Below are positions 1 through 50,863 of a stretch of 64,000 nucleotides of DNA, one piece after another. The notes under the pieces are model-generated. The model searched no databases, had not been told where the DNA came from, and worked only from the letters and a program-made list of their open reading frames with translations. The stretch is from Monarcha castaneiventris obscurior (taxonomy: Eukaryota; Chordata; Aves; Passeriformes; Monarchidae), in assembly GCA_026261815.1 (NCBI GenBank), contig JAMPIT010000566.1, positions 26,685,001 to 26,749,000 of the forward strand. The letters are read 5' to 3'. The position numbers were made by a program, and so were the translations under genes. Position 1 is the first letter of the stretch; the number at the start of each line of letters is the position of its first letter.

Positions 1-37072
<37,072 letters not shown>

Positions 37073-37099
37073 GGGGCCGAGCAGGCGCCCCGCGACCGC

Positions 37100-37108
37100 T
37101 CAGCGCAT
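37100..37108 (-). promoter_or_regulatory. PRKX: Two-codon upstream ORF (ATG-CGC-TGA) in the PRKX leader
   Basis: ATG at 37108-37106, CGC, then TGA at 37102-37100, in frame with PRKX and ending 27 bases before its start codon. The ATG context is weak (T at -3, C at +4). If the leader is transcribed from above 37108, as expected for this island, the uORF is in the mRNA. Any effect on translation is inference. Confidence 0.6.
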
Positions 37109-37824
37109 GGAGAAGGGCGAGAGGAAGGGGGAGGAGAGGGAGCGGTGGGGACGCAAAGTTTCAGTCTTCAGCAGGCGGGGTGGCTGCTCCCCAGGGCTGG
37201 AACCCGCTGCCGCCTCTGAGGGGGCGCGCAGCCCTTCAGCATCGCGGCCGCAGCCGCCGCGCCGCCCGCCGGTGCCCGCAGCAGGCAAGGACCGCCGCGC
37301 AGACAATGGCGAGGGTGCGCCCAGCCGCGCCACACGCGGGGCGGAGGGCGGGGTTTGCCGCTGCCGCTGCGGCACCGTCCCGCTGAGGGCTGGCGGGGCG
37401 GGGAGGGGCCGGGGCAAGCGCGGCCCCGCCGCACAGCCGGAGAGCGGCTCTCGCCCCCCGCCGCGGGCACGGCCCCGGACCTCGTGACAGCCCCGGTGCT
37501 CTCTGCTCGTCCCTTCCCACCCTGCGTCCCGCCCGAGGAGCAGCGCGGCGGGGAAGGCGCTGGAGGGGAGTGCCGGCGGCGGCCGCGCCTGCCCCGCGCT
37601 CCCTCAGTGCTGCAGGGGCGCCTGGGACGGTCCCGTCGCTCCCCGCAGAAAGTTAAAAATGAGCGGTGGAGCCCTTGCGAGGCCGCAGCCGGGCCCCCTC
37701 GGCTGCACAGTAACAGCCCTGGGAAGAGCCGGTCGTTCCCCACGCGTGGGAGCGCGTGTTCGAGGAGCTTCCCCCGCACGTCCCAAAGGCTTTGCCACGC
37801 CTTACTTTACACCCCGTTTCCAAG

Positions 37825-37833
37825 CAGGTGAGG
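37825..37833 (+). other. Consensus splice donor on the plus strand in the CpG island (possible divergent transcript)
   Basis: The sequence CAG|GTGAGG has its exon edge at 37827. It lies on the strand opposite PRKX, about 750 bases upstream of the PRKX ATG and near the outer edge of the island. It would fit exon 1 of a divergent non-coding RNA. No partner acceptor or second exon has been identified, so this is only a candidate. Confidence 0.2.
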
Positions 37834-37980
37834 CCTCCGCAGCGGCCAGAGCCCGTCCGCGTCCCCGGCTCCAGCCCGCAGGGTGTTCCTGTGGCCGGGG
37901 ATGGCTGCGGGCGTGCTGGGCTGCGCTCGGCCGAGGCGAGGAGGCACCCGCCAGTGCCGCAGCAGCAGTGGAGTACCGAA

Positions 37981-40900
37981 TATAGCTCCTTCCAGAGCAG
38001 CCAAGAGCTGTTGACGATTATGCTAGAAGACAGGGCAAATTGGTGTGTGAACCAAGTCACGGTAAAGCGTACGCATCAAAATTGGGAAGGAGATCCTAAT
38101 TTTTTTTCGTGCCTTGTTCCGGCCCTGTTTTACCCTGTTCACAGCTCCATTCTACCCTATGCTCTAGTGAGCAGGATGTCTGCAAAGCTGATGCGTAAAT
38201 CAAGTCACACGGGTGGCGTTTGGCATCTCCTTTTTATTAAATGTGACATCATGAGAATTAAAGGCCTATTCGTTTCTGTGTGAAGTAGGTTCAATAATAA
38301 TGAGGGGTAATTGTGTGTATACAAAAAATGAGTACAAATATATAAATTATTTGTAAGAATTAAAAATTTATGTACACTTATCCTAAATTTTAAGGCATCC
38401 TTAGAGTGCAATTTATAGTCCTAATATCAGAGGATATATATAACATGCACTTTTATCTTTTAGCTTGTTGACATGATGGGTTATGAATAATTCGGAAAAT
38501 CGTTAGGTCATCTCTGCTTCCTGTCAGCCTGTGAAGTCACCAGTCAAGGAGGATGACATCACTTCTGCTCCCAAATTTTGAATTTCATTTGTAAACTGTT
38601 TGGAATGCAAGTTTTGCCCTTCTGTTTTTGCTTTGCTACATTACTTCCTTTGCTACTTTACTGTTTTATTTCCCTTTGTGCTTCTTTACTGTGAGGTTGA
38701 CTGAGCACTAGAACAGGTTGCCAAGAGAGGTTGTGGAGTCTCCCTCAGTGGAGATACTCAAAAACCATCTGGATGCAGTTCTGTGCAATGTCCTCTGGAA
38801 TGACTCTGCTTGAGCAGGGAGGTTGAATCAGGTGACCCATGGTGGTCCTTTCCAACCTTACCCGTTCTGTGACTATGTTTTGTATATTGTATACCACATT
38901 TACCATTATTTAGGCCTTGAATGACATATTTTAAAGATTCTTTAAACTGCAAATTGTAAATGTCCTGACAAGCTGTAAATTTAATTCCTGTTTGGTCAAA
39001 ACATAGGCAAGCCAACAAAGCTTTTTCAACAGTAACTGAAAATTTTGTTTAAGATAGCAGTTTGAAAAATAAACATTAAAACATTGAAGAAATCTCTGTG
39101 TATAAAAATGTAATTTTTTTTAGACAAATAATTGCAAATTGAGAAAAAAGATACTAGATGATTGTGAAAATTATTTTCAAGAAAGAGTACCTTAACTTCA
39201 GGTGTCTACCCAAGAAAACTGATATTTGATCTTCCTGAAACCTTTCCTTTTCAATAAAAACTAAGAAATCACTCACTGCTTAGATGTTAAAAAGGACGTA
39301 AAGTACATAAGGTATTGATTATCTTGAACTGATATTTCCATTTATGCTACAAATTTTACTTAAAGTTTAAATTACTTGCATTCAGGACGATAAAACTTTC
39401 TTTTAAAGAGCCTCCTACTGACGTGCTTCAACAGTTGGTGGCCTGTATGACAACACACATTCAAAAGACCTGTGTTTTGGCAAGGATCCTAAGCACAGGA
39501 TTAGCTCCATTCGATGCAGTGTTTGTCCTTAAGATTAAAGTTTGCTTCCTTCCTTTGAGTCCAAGGCATTTGCCAGTTGTAGTTGTGGCAATATAATTGC
39601 AATGTTTATATTTAGAATGTCAACATATTATTAGCGTGCTTTGCCACCTCTATGTAACCCACTTAGAATTTATCTTGCAGATGCTGATTATTATCCACAA
39701 TACTTCAGGGAAAGAAAATATTCTTTCTACATACAGTGAGGTTGAGAATCAAAACTCCTAACTTGATAAATTGCAAGTGCAAGTAGACCTGGCCACTGGA
39801 TTGCAATAGTGGATATGAAACTTAGTTTCTTGTCCAATTTGGACACAATTCATAGGCAAGCCTGCTGCCCTGTACTCCTTTTTTCTTTCTTTTTTGCTCT
39901 TATTTTAACTTAAAATGTGAACTTTTGGTCACAGGTACTTTTTGAATAATCTTGGCCTTTCACTTGCTCTCAATAATTCGCAGTTTTCAGCTTTTTCACT
40001 TTCCCCACACATGCGTTAGGTGCCTACAGCCAGGTTCCTTTATCTTAAAACAGTTTAGCCCCTTTATGTTTCCATTCCTTTACCTTACAGGTGCTTACAC
40101 CACTGGTTGGTTCTATTTTCATTTTCCTTTAAAAGTACTAGATGTTTGAGATGATTCTTTCTAAAGACAGTGAAGACCTTTCTAAAAGAGATTTTATTTT
40201 GGAAAAAAAAAAAACAAACCAAAAAAAACAGAGAACAGTAGTTTGAATAGTTTTCTCAAGTCATTATTTTAGTGAGGGCTTGTTCTTCTATTTCAGCTGC
40301 AAAAAATGTTCAGTGTGCATTCCTTTGCAAGCTCAGAATTTTCAGGGACCAAAAGGGTTCCAGGTGTCAGTTTGGTTATGCCCTGCTACCGTTCACGTAT
40401 GAACATTTGCCAAACTTCAGCACATACAACCACACTGGTATTTAAATGTTGCTTTGGGTCCTAAATTGCTAACTTTCCTCCCATTCCTTCCTTTTTGTTT
40501 GTTTGTTTGTAGGTTTTTTATTTTCTGCCAGGAAACCTTTAGTTAGCAATATTGAACCAATGGAAAGGATAACAAACTTTCTACCTATCACTGAATTGAT
40601 ATAATAGATCATTTTTCTGTCATTTTAAGGGGACGGTGTGGTACACATTCCGTGCAAATTGAATATAATTTAAGCACCTAGATCTCTGGGAAAGGAATCA
40701 GCCATTTAAATGTCTCCATGACTGCAGACAAAGAGTCTTTCCTGTGGTCTGAGCAGGTTTGCATTTGTCTGCTTGAAAGCCTGCTTCTTTCTTCCCTGCA
40801 AATAAATAATTTTCCTTACAAATCTTGTTAAAGCATATCTTTACCATCACCATCATAGTAAAACTACTACTACAGGTTTGCTGGAGAACCTGTTCAAACC

Positions 40901-43900
40901 TGTAGGGAGGAAATGGAGAAGTCCTTCAGTGGTGGTTATTACTAATAAATAGCTCCGTATCATCTCCTTTCGTCACATTACATACAGTGCCTAAAAACAT
41001 GGGACTGCTCTGAGCAGGAAGAATAACTAGTAAAGATAATTAGTACTGGTATGTGTTTTTCATTTGTTTTGCTAAAGAAGTTCATGATCGGGCAAGTCCT
41101 ATGATGTAAACCAGCACCCTTCCGTGCAAAAAATCCCGACCTGTGACAAAGGAAGGGGGAAATTATTCCACCCATCTGAAGCAGTTCCTTCATAGTATGG
41201 AAATAAGCCCATCTGTATAATGAGCAATCACACACCATGCGAATGTATCTGCACATTCATAAAGCAGCTATCACACTTTTATTTGAATATGATTATGTTT
41301 AACGTTTTTTTAAAAGCATTTAAATTATGATGAGTATAGTCACTGTATCCAAATGAGAATTTAAACACAAAGAATATAACACAGTTGCCTACATCCAAAA
41401 CCGTGTTTCTGATGAGTCCTGCTGAGTTGACTTCTTGCTTCAGAAATGCATTGGTGTAGCCAGTTCAAACATGGAAATGCTGTTACTAGGGTGTCTAGAC
41501 TTCTGCCCAGTCTGAGCAAGTTTGTGCCTAGCTACTGCCAAAACTAGATTGAGATCTGGAAACAAGATGTTGCTTTGCCTACGTTTGCTGAGGAACTTGT
41601 TCTGTTAAACATTCTGAAAGTATATCTCGCGTTCATGCAAAACTGCTCCCCTCACGAAAGTAAGTTGTGGCCAATTTTTTTGCAAAAAAAGTGTTATAGG
41701 AACTCTGTGTTAGCTGAGAGAAGACCCTGAAACACCAGCGTGCTGGACAAACTCTTTGAAGTCAGGTACTGATATTTGCTTCAGTTCAAAGACAGAATAA
41801 AGTAGCATTGCACTAGGACATCTTTTTGTTCATTCTTTTCCCCAAACAACTATTTATGTATATTGACACTGGCATTTCTCATTTTGAATACTCAGGATAG
41901 TGTGCTGGATACAGCGGTCACCCAGAAAATGGGATATCCAGAATTTTTGATCTTAATAATATGAGAAGAGCTCTCATTCTAGCCTCCCTTCTTTAAGTTA
42001 CTGAATGCTGTTGTAGGACCTATTCTCCCAGACTGCTCATTCCTACTTCACAAGCACTTCATATTTACTGTGCTAATGAAAGGATTTGTTTGCTCCATTG
42101 CTCTGTGGAATACTGAAAAAGTTGTATAAATTAACTATAATTCAATTCATGTTTATTCATACAATTTATGGTGTGTAGCTACAGTGTATTTTTACAAATT
42201 TTACCACATTTCTGCAAAAATTAGTGTAAAATAATAAATTCCACTAACGAGTAAATTGGTTTGAGCTTTATTTTTTTATTTGTTTTTCATAGCAGGACAT
42301 TCATTGTGTGAACTTTTTAGCATTCAGGGTAGTCAAACAGAATAATAAACCCTATCTGTTGCTACCAGCTTCAGGGAATTAAGCTGTCTTCCCAAGGAGT
42401 TCTCAGTTAGATAAATGTAAAATTTCTGTGACAAAACATTTTTCTCCTGTATTTAGAATAGTTAAAAGCCTTTTAAAGTGAAATTGCATATGTCTTTTTT
42501 TTTTTTTTTTAAGACATACACATCTAATGCATGAACAGAATAAATCTTTTACTTCAACATTTTTGAAATTTTATTTGGTTTTGTATTGGTCTCTTCATAT
42601 CCAAGACTAAGGACTTGATGAGAAAAAAGAAACAGCTAAAATCTTCCTCTAGTCATGGGCATCAAAGTGAGAATGTTGCCAGGCCTCAGAGTCCCTCATA
42701 TCTGCATTGATTTAGCGTCAAATTTTCCCCATGTCACAATTTATGTGGGCTTCAGGTGTGGTTCATTTTAACCTGATCCAAATCCAGGCTGCCACAATTC
42801 TGTTGTTCTCCTCCCTCTCTCACATCAGCACCCACGCCCTTGCTTTTGCTTTTGACACTCAGGTAGCTTCCTGGTGAGCCAGTTCAGGAATTAGCTCAGG
42901 GATTTATTTATTAAGTTAAGTTATTAGGGTTTCTAGCCAAATCACTTCCCCAAACCCTTGCCATGCATAAGTTTTTAGCCCATTTAGTGCCCTAATCTTA
43001 CAGCTGTGGGGAATTCTGAGCCAGACTGCATTTCTGTCAAGCTGGTTCAGTTTTATGCGCCACTTTCTTTTGCTTATGCCTTTGCTGTTTCACACGCTGA
43101 CCCTTAAAAAAAAATCAGCACTTTGAATACTTCATAGATGTACATGGCTGCAGTTGAGGTTCCTATTAACAGTTTTTAAAGATATCTTCATTCATAAATC
43201 TCTTCCCACCTAAATGATTTTATGCTCTGCGTGACTAAATCACTTCACAATGATGTTGAAACTGGCTATAGAATCAGAGGAAAGAGATGGGCAACTCATT
43301 TAGATTGTCAGATGGTAGATGGTATTCTGGGTTCCTTTCTTTGACTAGCTCTGTCAGGAAGTAAGCAGTTAGATTTAACTCAGGCTGATTCTGGATGAGA
43401 CTGTCATTCTCTCTTACCTCTGTAGCACTTAAAATCAGCTAAGCAAAATCTTACCCTTATTTACTCCAAGGTTAGGCAAATCTTTTCAAGTCTTTGCAGT
43501 TCATTTCTAAGACAAAGATGAAATCACAGCCCCCAAAGTTTTACAAATAGTATACAAAGATGTTCTATAGATATTTGTATTCATGGCTAAATGTAAGCAA
43601 TTCTTATTTTTTTCATTTAAGACAAAATGCTTGCATGCATGATGACTGCATCTTTAAAATTGGAATTGAATTGTGAAAAGAAAGGACATTATCAGTTGAG
43701 TACAGCAAAACGAATTATGCATTTAATATTTGTAACTCGTGTCTTCTGCTGTGAAGTAATATATTCTTAATCTGCTCTTAATGTAATTAAAACACTACAA
43801 AGTCTAAATTCATTCTGTAGTGTCATGCTTACCACTTTAACACTTCAAGCTGGCCTAATTTATACTTTTATCTTTTATTATCATTTGATATACTTACAGA

Positions 43901-44128
43901 AACATTGGCTAAAGCAGATAGAAAAGCCTTCAAAATACTTCTACTGATACAATCTGATTACTACTGAAGGTGAAGAAATAGGTTTTCGATTTCTTAAATT
44001 CATTTTTGTACTCTTACATATGAAAGAAAATTAATGTATGATGTTCAAACTTTTTCTGCTAACAAGTATATGTTTTGCTGAAGAATTTCAAAGTGATGTA
44101 ACTGTGATTCATTCATGTGCTCACAGTT
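37981..44128. other. Intergenic, immediately upstream of PRKX
   Basis: AT-rich single-copy-looking DNA outside the CpG island. Apart from CR1 copy C and short T/GTTT tracts (for example near 40495-40511), nothing is recognised. Open frames of 60-90 codons here lack domains and are consistent with chance. Confidence 0.75.
38697..38877 (+). repeat. CR1 LINE 3' terminal fragment (copy C, upstream of PRKX)
   Basis: A 5'-truncated tail matching the last part of CR1: CTAGAACAGGTTGCCAAGAG, GGTTGTGGAGTCTCCCTCAG, TGGTGGTCCTTTCCAACCTT, then ACCCGTTCTGTGACTATG. It lies about 700 bases outside the CpG island. The minus-strand open frame across it is incidental. Confidence 0.85.
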
Positions 44129-44149
44129 CAGTTCATGAACTGTTCAGGA

Positions 44150-44300
44150 CATGAGTCATTGCAGACTCATTAAGCAAAGTATTTAAGCACCTACTTAATT
44201 TTTGTTAGTTTTAAGCAAGTGCCTCGATTCTGTTAAAGCCAATGGAAATATTCACAAGGTGCAGTGATTCAATAACTGCAGCTGAATTTACCTGCATGGT
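44150..44300 (-). repeat. Degenerate ancient amniote interspersed repeat (tentative)
   Basis: Plus-strand pieces ATTAAGCAAAGTATTTAAGC, TTTTAAGCAAGTGCCTCGAT and AAGCCAATGGAAATATTCAC follow the order of the reverse complement of an old repeat common in turtles and crocodilians. That repeat contains CTTAAGTGCTTTGCTGAATC and a TCAATGGG-type motif. The match is from memory and imperfect, and I do not assign a family name. Confidence 0.35.
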
Positions 44301-47300
44301 TAAAGTCATGCATGAGCTTATGTGCTTTATGAACGGGAGCATAAACCAAAGGCATGAAACTGACAAGGAATCATATTTAAAATATAAAATGAAAATAGAA
44401 TAAAATGAAAATTCGTAGGAATCATGCTCATTTAACTATGAACTTCAGCCAAAAAAATAAAGAAGGCATTTAGGAGGAGTTAAGGGTCAATTTAATATAT
44501 GATCATTATAGATCTGTGCAAACGCTAGGTTATGCCCAGGCATATATAGTACATAGCTGGTCACAGTAACTCCTGAAGAAGGACATTTTATCTTCAAGGG
44601 CTTTATTTGTGAATTCATTTAATGGTCTCACACTTTTTGCTACTTTATGGTATATTTTTTTTCCCGTTGTGTATTGCTTTGATGTAGTATAAAATCTGTG
44701 AAGTAGTCAACATAAATATTAAACGCTGTGAATGTTGGGCGATAGAGAATATGGATGTGGCTGAGTTCAGTAGCATATGAGCAGTCCAACCTTTCATTGA
44801 TCTTGCAAAACAACTAATTACATAACTTTTCTGCTATACTTAGCAGCTGATCTCTGGCCTTTGAGTCAACTTTGTGTGTGTTGGAAGGCAATGGATCGTT
44901 TCTTTAGACAACTGGAGTAGATCACTCATTCATAGTTTTATTAAGGATGAAAACCTAGAAGGCCAAGATTTGGTACACAGTCATTCTTCTATTCAGGTTT
45001 CAGACATGTAATTTTACAAATTTTATACAGATGAAATTAGGATTATTAAATTAAATGTAAAATCCAGCAGTTCAAATTTAAGCTACTAGCATTTCAGGGG
45101 ATAGGTTACTACATCAATTGATGCACTGTCAATGCAGTTCCCTGCAAGTCTGAGGGGAATGAAGAAGACAGTGGCTTGAATCAGAGGAAATATTCATTTA
45201 GGAAGAAAAGATGCTTTAAATAATCTAAAAATAATTGCAAGCATTCTTTTCCAGCTTTGAGCTTAGTATATGTAGAAATCACGTTTCATCATTAATAAAT
45301 TCACTTTATCAAATTTTTTATCCAGTGTTTTGGAAAATTTCTCAATGTGTTAATCTATTTTTGCCATAATTATTTTTCACCATCCATTCATCTACTCATA
45401 GTCATGGGGATATTTCTGTGATGACAGAGGCTTTGCATCAGGTGTAATCTACATACACTTGGGATTAGTTTGTTTGTTTGTTTGCTATGATTAGTTAGTA
45501 ATGACAGACTTCAAGTATTGAAAATATGGTTGCTTAGATACTGATTCCAACGTAGCGGAAATTAACAGGAATCTTGCACTTGCTGATGTCTGAGACTAGT
45601 AGATAATATATCAAAAATTCTGTATTAATTTTGTAAAAGAATAAATAATTTTGGGAAGGCTCAGATTACAGGAAAAAGATCTTCGTTGGTGTTTTCCCCC
45701 ACCTCTAGTTTCCTTCTTTCTCTTTAGCTGTATATGAAAGAGACACAAATATATACAATTTATTTTACTAAAATAACTCTGACTATATATTTTTGTTTAA
45801 AAAAACCAAAAAACCCTGGTTTTAGCTTGGACTGCATTTAACTGCTTGATAGGTCCTGTAACAGAGGGGGTAAGGTATTTATCTTTATTTGGTTTCTCCT
45901 TTTTTGTGACTGTTATTATTCAGATACTTGACTCCCTTAACCATTTTATCAGTGGTGCTGCTTTCATGAGTATAAGGACCATGTTTATATGTTGTGGATT
46001 TCTTGTCTGTTTCTGTTTTTGGAAACTCTTTCATCAGACAGCCAAGCAGTCTCATTGCATTCAACAAGGTTCATATCTCACAGTGACACCTATACAATTG
46101 CACAGGTTACTACTAAAAAATGAATAGAAAACTTTGCTAGATGGCTTCACATTTCTCACATTCTCCATTAAAAATTATACCCAAATTCATTATAAGAAAA
46201 TCTAATATATGAAAAATGGAAAGATGTAAATAATAAGTAATAGCAGACATGTAGGCCAGAGAGAAAGAGTGTTTTCTGTTGGAAAAGCGAGTGCCATGTG
46301 GGGTGGGCAGGGTAGTGGGAGTCAGGGCAGGACTTCCAGGTGGCATGGATAAGGAGTAGGTCTGCTGAGGATTTCTGAGCCCTGGGGAAAGTGTTTTGAA
46401 GGAAAGTGTTGGTAGGGCTTCCTTTTTCAACTTCCTTCTGAAATTCTAGTGGAGGGAACAGCAGATTTACATTTCACTGAGGACTGAGAAACCCTGCTTG
46501 CTGGGTTTCTTTGCTGAAGACAAAAATTGGATTTGATCATACCATGGCTCATGCCATGACTTTCCTGGACAGCTGTGTCCTTTTCCAACCCCATAGGAGA
46601 AATGGGTAATAAATGCACATGCAGTAGTGCATGACTATATGAATCTGTTTCTAAAATTAATGGGAGAAACCTGAAGTTCTTTAGCAGTGATTTAGCTAGG
46701 TTCATCAGTTGTTTTTAGTATCTGCATTTGAACAGCTGGAACTTGGGAAATATTGAAAAGAAGAAAATTACTGTAATTCAGAAAAATGTAAGGGGATACA
46801 GGGATTTCACAAAGAAATAGTGAAGGCATAAAAGTGTTTCCCTAAAAATGCCAAGGTACAAGTTTTAGGGTACAGATGACTGTTAACACTGGTGAGGTGT
46901 TTCTGAATGAGCATATGCTCTTTAATCTGGACCACCTCATTTTTCTGTCACTGGTAATATTTGACCACGCCAACCTATGCCCCCAGGGGTTGTTACATAG
47001 GAAGAGTGAGGAATTTAATGAAGGGGTGTGCATGAGATTTTCAGAAGTTAGGAATTTAAAAGCTGAAAATGTGAAAATTATATTGTGACAGTGTTAGAGA
47101 TAGTAGAGTAAGGAGGCTAAATTGGACAATGGAGATATCAAGTGTTTCTACAGGTTTACTCAGTACTCTTCTACTCTGTTATTTGAGATGAAGTAAAAGT
47201 TACCATTGGCAGCTTTTTCATTCATTATAAATATTCAACATCTTTACTAGCGTGGTGTGCTGTTCTATTAAAATGTTTTTGGTTTTAGTATTTGATGGTG

Positions 47301-50300
47301 AAAAAAAAAAGCCCAAAGATGACTTGCACATTTGAGAAGAAATGTGAAAGTTCTTGGTGATATTATTTCTGAGATTCAGTGAGAAGTGGTTTTCACTAGA
47401 TGATTTTAAAAACACTGATAGCATTTATTTGGCAATATTACAAATAGTGCATATCTTAATCTCATTCCATATTATTTTTATTTCTTAAAATTAGTAGCTA
47501 TTTGCTGAACATAAAATGAAAACTTTGATACTTTTTCAAAGTGTTTTGAGAGAAAGGTTTTAACTTTGGATTGGGTTTCAGAGGTTGACAATTTAATCTC
47601 CCCAGCCATACTCAGGGGCTTTCAGAAGGAAAAATCCATAATGAATTTTAATGGAATCAAATGGCAGCTTTTCTTGGGTAAGACCATTTAAAATGTATTT
47701 CTCAGTTTGGTCTTGTTTTATGAAATCAATTATATGCATTTCCCATTTAAGCTTGTATATGATTTGGAGTCAGTAGGAACAAAAGAAACATTTAAGCACT
47801 TTGTTTGCTAACAAAATGTTAAGAACATACTCAACAGTAAGTGCTTTACTAAATTGAAACTCTTCTAATGTTTTCTCCAGTTGTGGAGAGAGTAGAGTGA
47901 AAGAAGGAAAAAAAAAAATACCTTTGATCTCACTGAACCATTTAAAATAGAGGTATGGCTCTCTAGGAACCTATAGTACCAAATCAGGCCAATTCAGCAG
48001 AATGAAGCCTCAAACTGCATATTCTTATTACAAGCAACGCTAATTTCACGGGGTGTGAAATTGTTTTTTGCTAATCCAGAAGCATGAAATAAGCAGTGAG
48101 CAAGGAATATCTCATAGAAATAAAGTACCACACTGATGGTTTCTGACAGTAAGTAATGATTAAGGAGAGGGAAAAGGTGTTCTCATGACACAGGATTGCT
48201 GCAAACTGAAAAATTCCCTTTGCAGCACTGCAACTTATTCATTTCCAAAGGTGTAATAAATTTTGATTTCACAAAGCAGTAAAAGTGTCAAAAGTCAAAC
48301 TATTGATGCAAGCAAATATGGTATTAGAAATTATTATTTTTATGGTTTTATAGATTTACTGAAAATATGAATAAATTTCTTGCCAAATGAACCTTACAGT
48401 GCAGTGCAGAAATAAAAGACTGGCAAATGATACATCACTGATATATATGGATCTCTGTGATAAGGCCTCCCAAATAATTAAAATATTTTCTACTAGTTTG
48501 CACCTGTTAATATAATCTAAAAGAACTGGGTTCCCCCTTATTACAGATATAACATAAGTTGTCAAAAGAGGTGATTATGCATCTGGTGTCTCAAAATACA
48601 ACAGCAGTGATAAAAATATCCTGAAAAATTTCTTTGCATGAGATGAAGGTCTGCCTAAATTCTGAGAAGTATTTCTGCTGAAGTTGTGACAATCAGTCAA
48701 GGCCATGAGAATACCTGCTCTATGGTGAAGCCTCACAAATAAGTAGGGAATTATTTTAAGATGGGAAAATTATATGACCTCTGGAGCCCTTCAAGACCTC
48801 TTCCTATATACCACAGAAAGATTTCTGCTAATTTCTGTTTGTCTTTATTTAGCAAAAGTTTATATCATTACAATAAAAAAGTGTTCTTATCATAGTTTGT
48901 ATGGGAATCTTATATGTGCCTCCAAAAAGCAACTCAAATTATTAACTCACATTTTTATTCTTTAGACTTTTGCTTTTGTAAAATATAAACATGAACATAA
49001 AGTTGTATACCAATTATTTCATTCTAATTGAGTATTCCTGTTTTTTTCTAGGTGTATGCTAGTGAAAATTATACATTTTCTAAGTAGTTCATTTACCCAA
49101 CCCAGGCAACTTTAAAACTAAATTAGAATCACAATTTATATTGCCATGTTTTAGTTTGAAACAGAATGTTTCAAATTTAAACCAAACATTTATTAAGGGT
49201 CTAATATTTTTCTTCTGAAGACATATTAATTACTTGAGTGTGTCTTTGAGTTATGCTTTCCACTTTTTAAAATGTATATAATTATGATGTAAAATGCCAT
49301 GATGTATCTTTGTCTATCTTTTGGAAATCTCATAGAAAACACATAGAATTTTTTCACTAAGTTTTGAAAACAGGCACATTTATTTCATATAGAAAACATT
49401 TTTCTGAAAAAAAAATCCATTTTTTTAAGTGCAAGTGAATTATCTGTTTTTTATTTTCCCTCTGTAAAATTCTCTTTGTTTCTCCCTGAAGAACTTGCTT
49501 ATTTCTGTGGCATAAAAAGAAGAAAGAGTTAGCACTGCTAACTACACTAATGTAATACTGAAACCGGAGTTACAGACCCCAGAGCACTGAGGAAGGAACT
49601 AGCAGTCATCCATGAGTGAGTGGGGGTCAGAAAAGGCAAGGCCAAGTGTGGTGTGGACAGAGCTAAGAATTTACCTTTGATAGGCAAATCATTAGTGTAC
49701 AAAGTCAAGATGGAAATGCCGGTGCCTTGTCACCTTAGCCACTGGTGTAAAATGAGATTCAGGCTGAGTTAAGCAGTCCTCAGCTAATTGTTTCTTTTTC
49801 CCTCAGCCCCTTCCACTTGTCCCCTCAGCTGTGTTCACTGTGCACACAGTGAACAGTCCTGGCAAAGCCATCAAACCAAAAAGTGATGCCATAGAAGGGG
49901 CGAGCTTTTTGCAGCTTCACCAGTTCCTTGGTTTGGGACACCACACTTTTACAATAATAGCTCTCCCAGAGAGATGGAAGAAGCGATCAGGAAAAGAGAA
50001 GGTAGGTGAGCCACATGCAATGGTGCTGCAGCTGAAGAAACCCACATAAGATAATGACCTAACAGACCTATTCTTGTCAAACTGTGCCAGTGGAGTCAGA
50101 ACAATTGTATTCTAAATCTAGATGTAAGCTAAAGTGGTTTTTAAGATCCAGTGTTCTTAAAAACAGAACACCATACGTCTGCTTATGTACAGGAGTTATG
50201 AAATTGGTTCTTGTACCTAGGAAATAATCTGATTCACCAAAATTAATAAGAATAGTCAGAAGAGATGCAAATGTAGGGAAATCTGTTTTTAGTGATTTCT

Positions 50301-50837
50301 AGCATTCTTAGGGCTGCATTCACAGTTTAATTGAAAACTGTAGTCCTTGACAATAAACTCCATGGTTTCTTTGCAAGTGATTTCTTTTGTATTCCTATTT
50401 CTTTTGCATTCTTATGGTGCATTCTCCACCTTTTATAACATAGGCATTCTTCTTATTTTGGCCTTATTGTCAAAAGTATTTGGGAAGAGCCTGTCTTCAC
50501 GTGGTCGAAAAAGAAATCTGTCGTTTTTACATCTATATATTTTGTTGTAGTCCTCTTACTGAAGTATCTCATTAGAGCCAAATTTAACTCAAGATCTTGC
50601 CAATCTTGACTTCTTTTTATTGCTTACAGTTCTTTACTAACTTTCTTTGAAACACATCATCACAAATGTTCGACAGAAACTCATATGAATTTCTCAACCG
50701 TTATTATCAAGGTGCTATTATACTTTCTGTGGGGTTTATGGCATTTTTCAACCTTCTTCCATTATTTCACATCTCTGTTTTTTCTATATTTAACAATATA
50801 TTTTCTTCTATAATTGCATGTCTATATTTATAATAAT

Positions 50838-50863
50838 TAATATCATATCATATATCATATCAG
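50838..50863 (+). repeat. Short (ATATC)n tandem repeat
   Basis: Four to five ATATC units with one two-base slip. Confidence 0.6.

Noticed and set aside
37168..37779. 203-codon minus-strand open frame upstream of PRKX
   Set aside because: GC-driven frame in the island, rich in Arg/Pro/Gly, not in register with PRKX splicing and without recognisable homology.
37756..38283. 175-codon plus-strand open frame leaving the CpG island
   Set aside because: First half is GC-driven and second half has no domain. A non-coding divergent transcript is a better explanation if anything is transcribed.
40978..41256. 92-codon minus-strand open frame with a varied peptide
   Set aside because: No domain recognised, no exon boundaries or CpG support. 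Length is within chance for 64 kb of both strands.
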